DNA of 64,000 nt from the NCBI GenBank assembly GCA_007753675.1, contig CP036432.1, forward strand, positions 1,710,394-1,774,393, in the 5' to 3' direction. Within the stretch, counting starts at the first letter, position 1. Each line of letters starts with the position of its first letter. Positions 63,307 through 64,000 of this stretch are shown piece by piece. The translations under genes were made by a program, and so were the position numbers. This stretch comes from Stieleria magnilauensis (lineage in GTDB: Bacteria > Planctomycetota > Planctomycetia > Pirellulales > Pirellulaceae). The notes beneath the pieces were generated by a model, which had not been told where the DNA came from, did not search any database, and saw nothing but the letters and a program-made list of their open reading frames with translations.

Positions 63307-63481
63307 AGGAGGCTCGGCAAGGATGTTGAGGAGGCGGACGCAAGCCGCCTCAACACAACAGCTATTCGCCAGTCCCCCAGCAGGGATTTCTGCTCATTCT
63401 CCTCCCCAGGGTGGCGGAATACAACACTTGTCCACCAAGAAATGGCGACCTCTAAACGTTTCGCGAGACCGGTGGCCGGCT
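63307..63481. other. Short gap upstream of the giant gene
   Basis: This 175-bp stretch separates the giant gene from the HAD gene, both on the minus strand, so the promoter of the giant gene is expected here unless it is read through from upstream. No Shine-Dalgarno motif precedes the start at 63306; on the coding strand the six bases before the ATG are CCTCCT. Confidence 0.4.
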
Positions 63482-64000
63482 CTACTTCACGCCCAAATGT
63501 TGCTCGATCACGGATTTTGCCTGTTCGCCGCCCAAGCACTGGTGGGCGCGCCAGCCGCGCTCCGCCGCTGCTCGGACATTTTCCGGCTTGTCATCGATGA
63601 ACAGAATCCGCTCGGGACGCACCCGCGCCGCTTTTTCGGCGGCCTCGTAAATCTTCATGTCCGGTTTCATCGACATCACTTCGCAGCTCAGAATTTTGAC
63701 GTCATAGTCGATCTGCGAGACCGGCCAGGGTTGCTTTCGCACCCAACGCCAATGAGCAGGGCAGGTGTTGGACAACACGCCCACGCGACCGGCACTGCGG
63801 CGGGCAAGCTCCACGACCTGGACCATCGAATCGATGGGCGTGAACATGTCGCTGATCGCGTCCAGGACCAGATCTTGCGGCAACCGTTTGGCGTCTAAAT
63901 CCAAGACTTGCCGCAGCGTCTGCGTGAACGAGCGGCTGGTGATCTGACCGCTCTCGTATTGATCTTGCAGTCCACTGTCATAGAGGACTTCGCGGGCCCT
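63482..64000 (-). CDS. HAD-family hydrolase, C-terminal part (5' end outside window)
   Basis: The frame is open through the right edge (the edge reads RAREVLYDSGLQDQY in frame), so the start and the motif I DxDx[T/V] nucleophile lie outside. Visible motifs are II (VGVLSNTCPAHW), III (MKPDMKIYE, with the Lys) and IV (ILFIDDKPENVRAA, with the paired Asp). The cap-like part before motif II is all-helical, which suits subfamily IA phosphatases or dehalogenases. Such enzymes dephosphorylate sugar phosphates or similar small molecules; the substrate is not predictable. The first Met-like start within the window is TTG at 63904, but I do not use it because the coding sense clearly continues upstream. 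Confidence 0.88.
   Translation of the reverse strand, partial: RAREVLYDSGLQDQYESGQITSRSFTQTLRQVLDLDAKRLPQDLVLDAISDMFTPIDSMVQVVELARRSAGRVGVLSNTCPAHWRWVRKQPWPVSQIDYDVKILSCEVMSMKPDMKIYEAAEKAARVRPERILFIDDKPENVRAAAERGWRAHQCLGGEQAKSVIEQHLGVK

Noticed and set aside
1..64000. CRISPR arrays, prophage or rRNA genes
   Set aside because: The tandem units seen are protein-coding repeats or 9-bp units. I saw no spaced 25-40-bp direct repeats with unique spacers, no phage structural or integrase genes, and no rRNA sequence.

Overview
This 64 kb window most likely comes from a planctomycete of the Pirellulaceae (a Rhodopirellula, Rubripirellula or Stieleria type genome). The evidence is a formylglycine sulfatase, an N-terminal LEPR-XLL-type targeting motif on a giant extracellular protein, secreted repeat proteins without homologues I recognise, few Shine-Dalgarno sequences, and many dispersed palindromic intergenic repeats. 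No taxonomic marker gene is present, so this rests on gene content.

Layout. 1-14.5 kb is ordinary chromosome: the end of a sulfatase, a secreted unknown, a tRNA-Cys, a tagaturonate-epimerase-like gene, a YeiH-type sulfate-exporter homologue overlapping a 64-residue membrane protein, acetyl-CoA synthetase convergent with it and separated by a perfect 27-bp hairpin, the ribosome-assembly GTPase RsgA, and a minus-strand run with a quinone-reductase-like MDR protein, a beta-hydroxyacid dehydrogenase and a two-gene ABC-2 exporter.

14.5-23 kb is accessory. An intact 1699-bp IS4-family (IS50/Tn5-like) element with 23-bp perfect terminal repeats and an 8-bp target duplication sits inside a dispersed palindromic repeat. 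After it come five small minus-strand genes: a decayed pseudogene, a small membrane protein, a FSLR-type membrane protein, a membrane-anchored PDZ protein and an ankyrin protein. They are separated by imperfect inverted-repeat sites that sit at or just downstream of stop codons and look like integron attC sites, and by 353-bp repeat blocks that end exactly at two of those sites. I read this as a candidate integron cassette array without an integrase in the window (CALIN).

23-26.4 kb holds a secreted 777-residue protein with internally duplicated domains and a TIM-barrel sugar isomerase-like gene.

26.4-63.3 kb is a single 36,882-bp gene for a 12,293-residue protein. In order it has: LEPR-XLL motif, five beta-helix units, LamG, five Ig-like units with Asp-rich loops, thirteen CARDB repeats, TIG/FN3/propeller segments, nine cadherin-like Ig repeats, a dockerin-like segment, bacterial Ig repeats, a second propeller, about 2,600 residues of YD/RHS repeats with an RHS core, a cysteine-protease-like segment, a HELGH metalloprotease, a beta-sandwich and a terminal dockerin. 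The last ~0.5 kb is the 3' part of a HAD hydrolase that runs off the window. The giant gene and the candidate attC array are the two most unusual parts.
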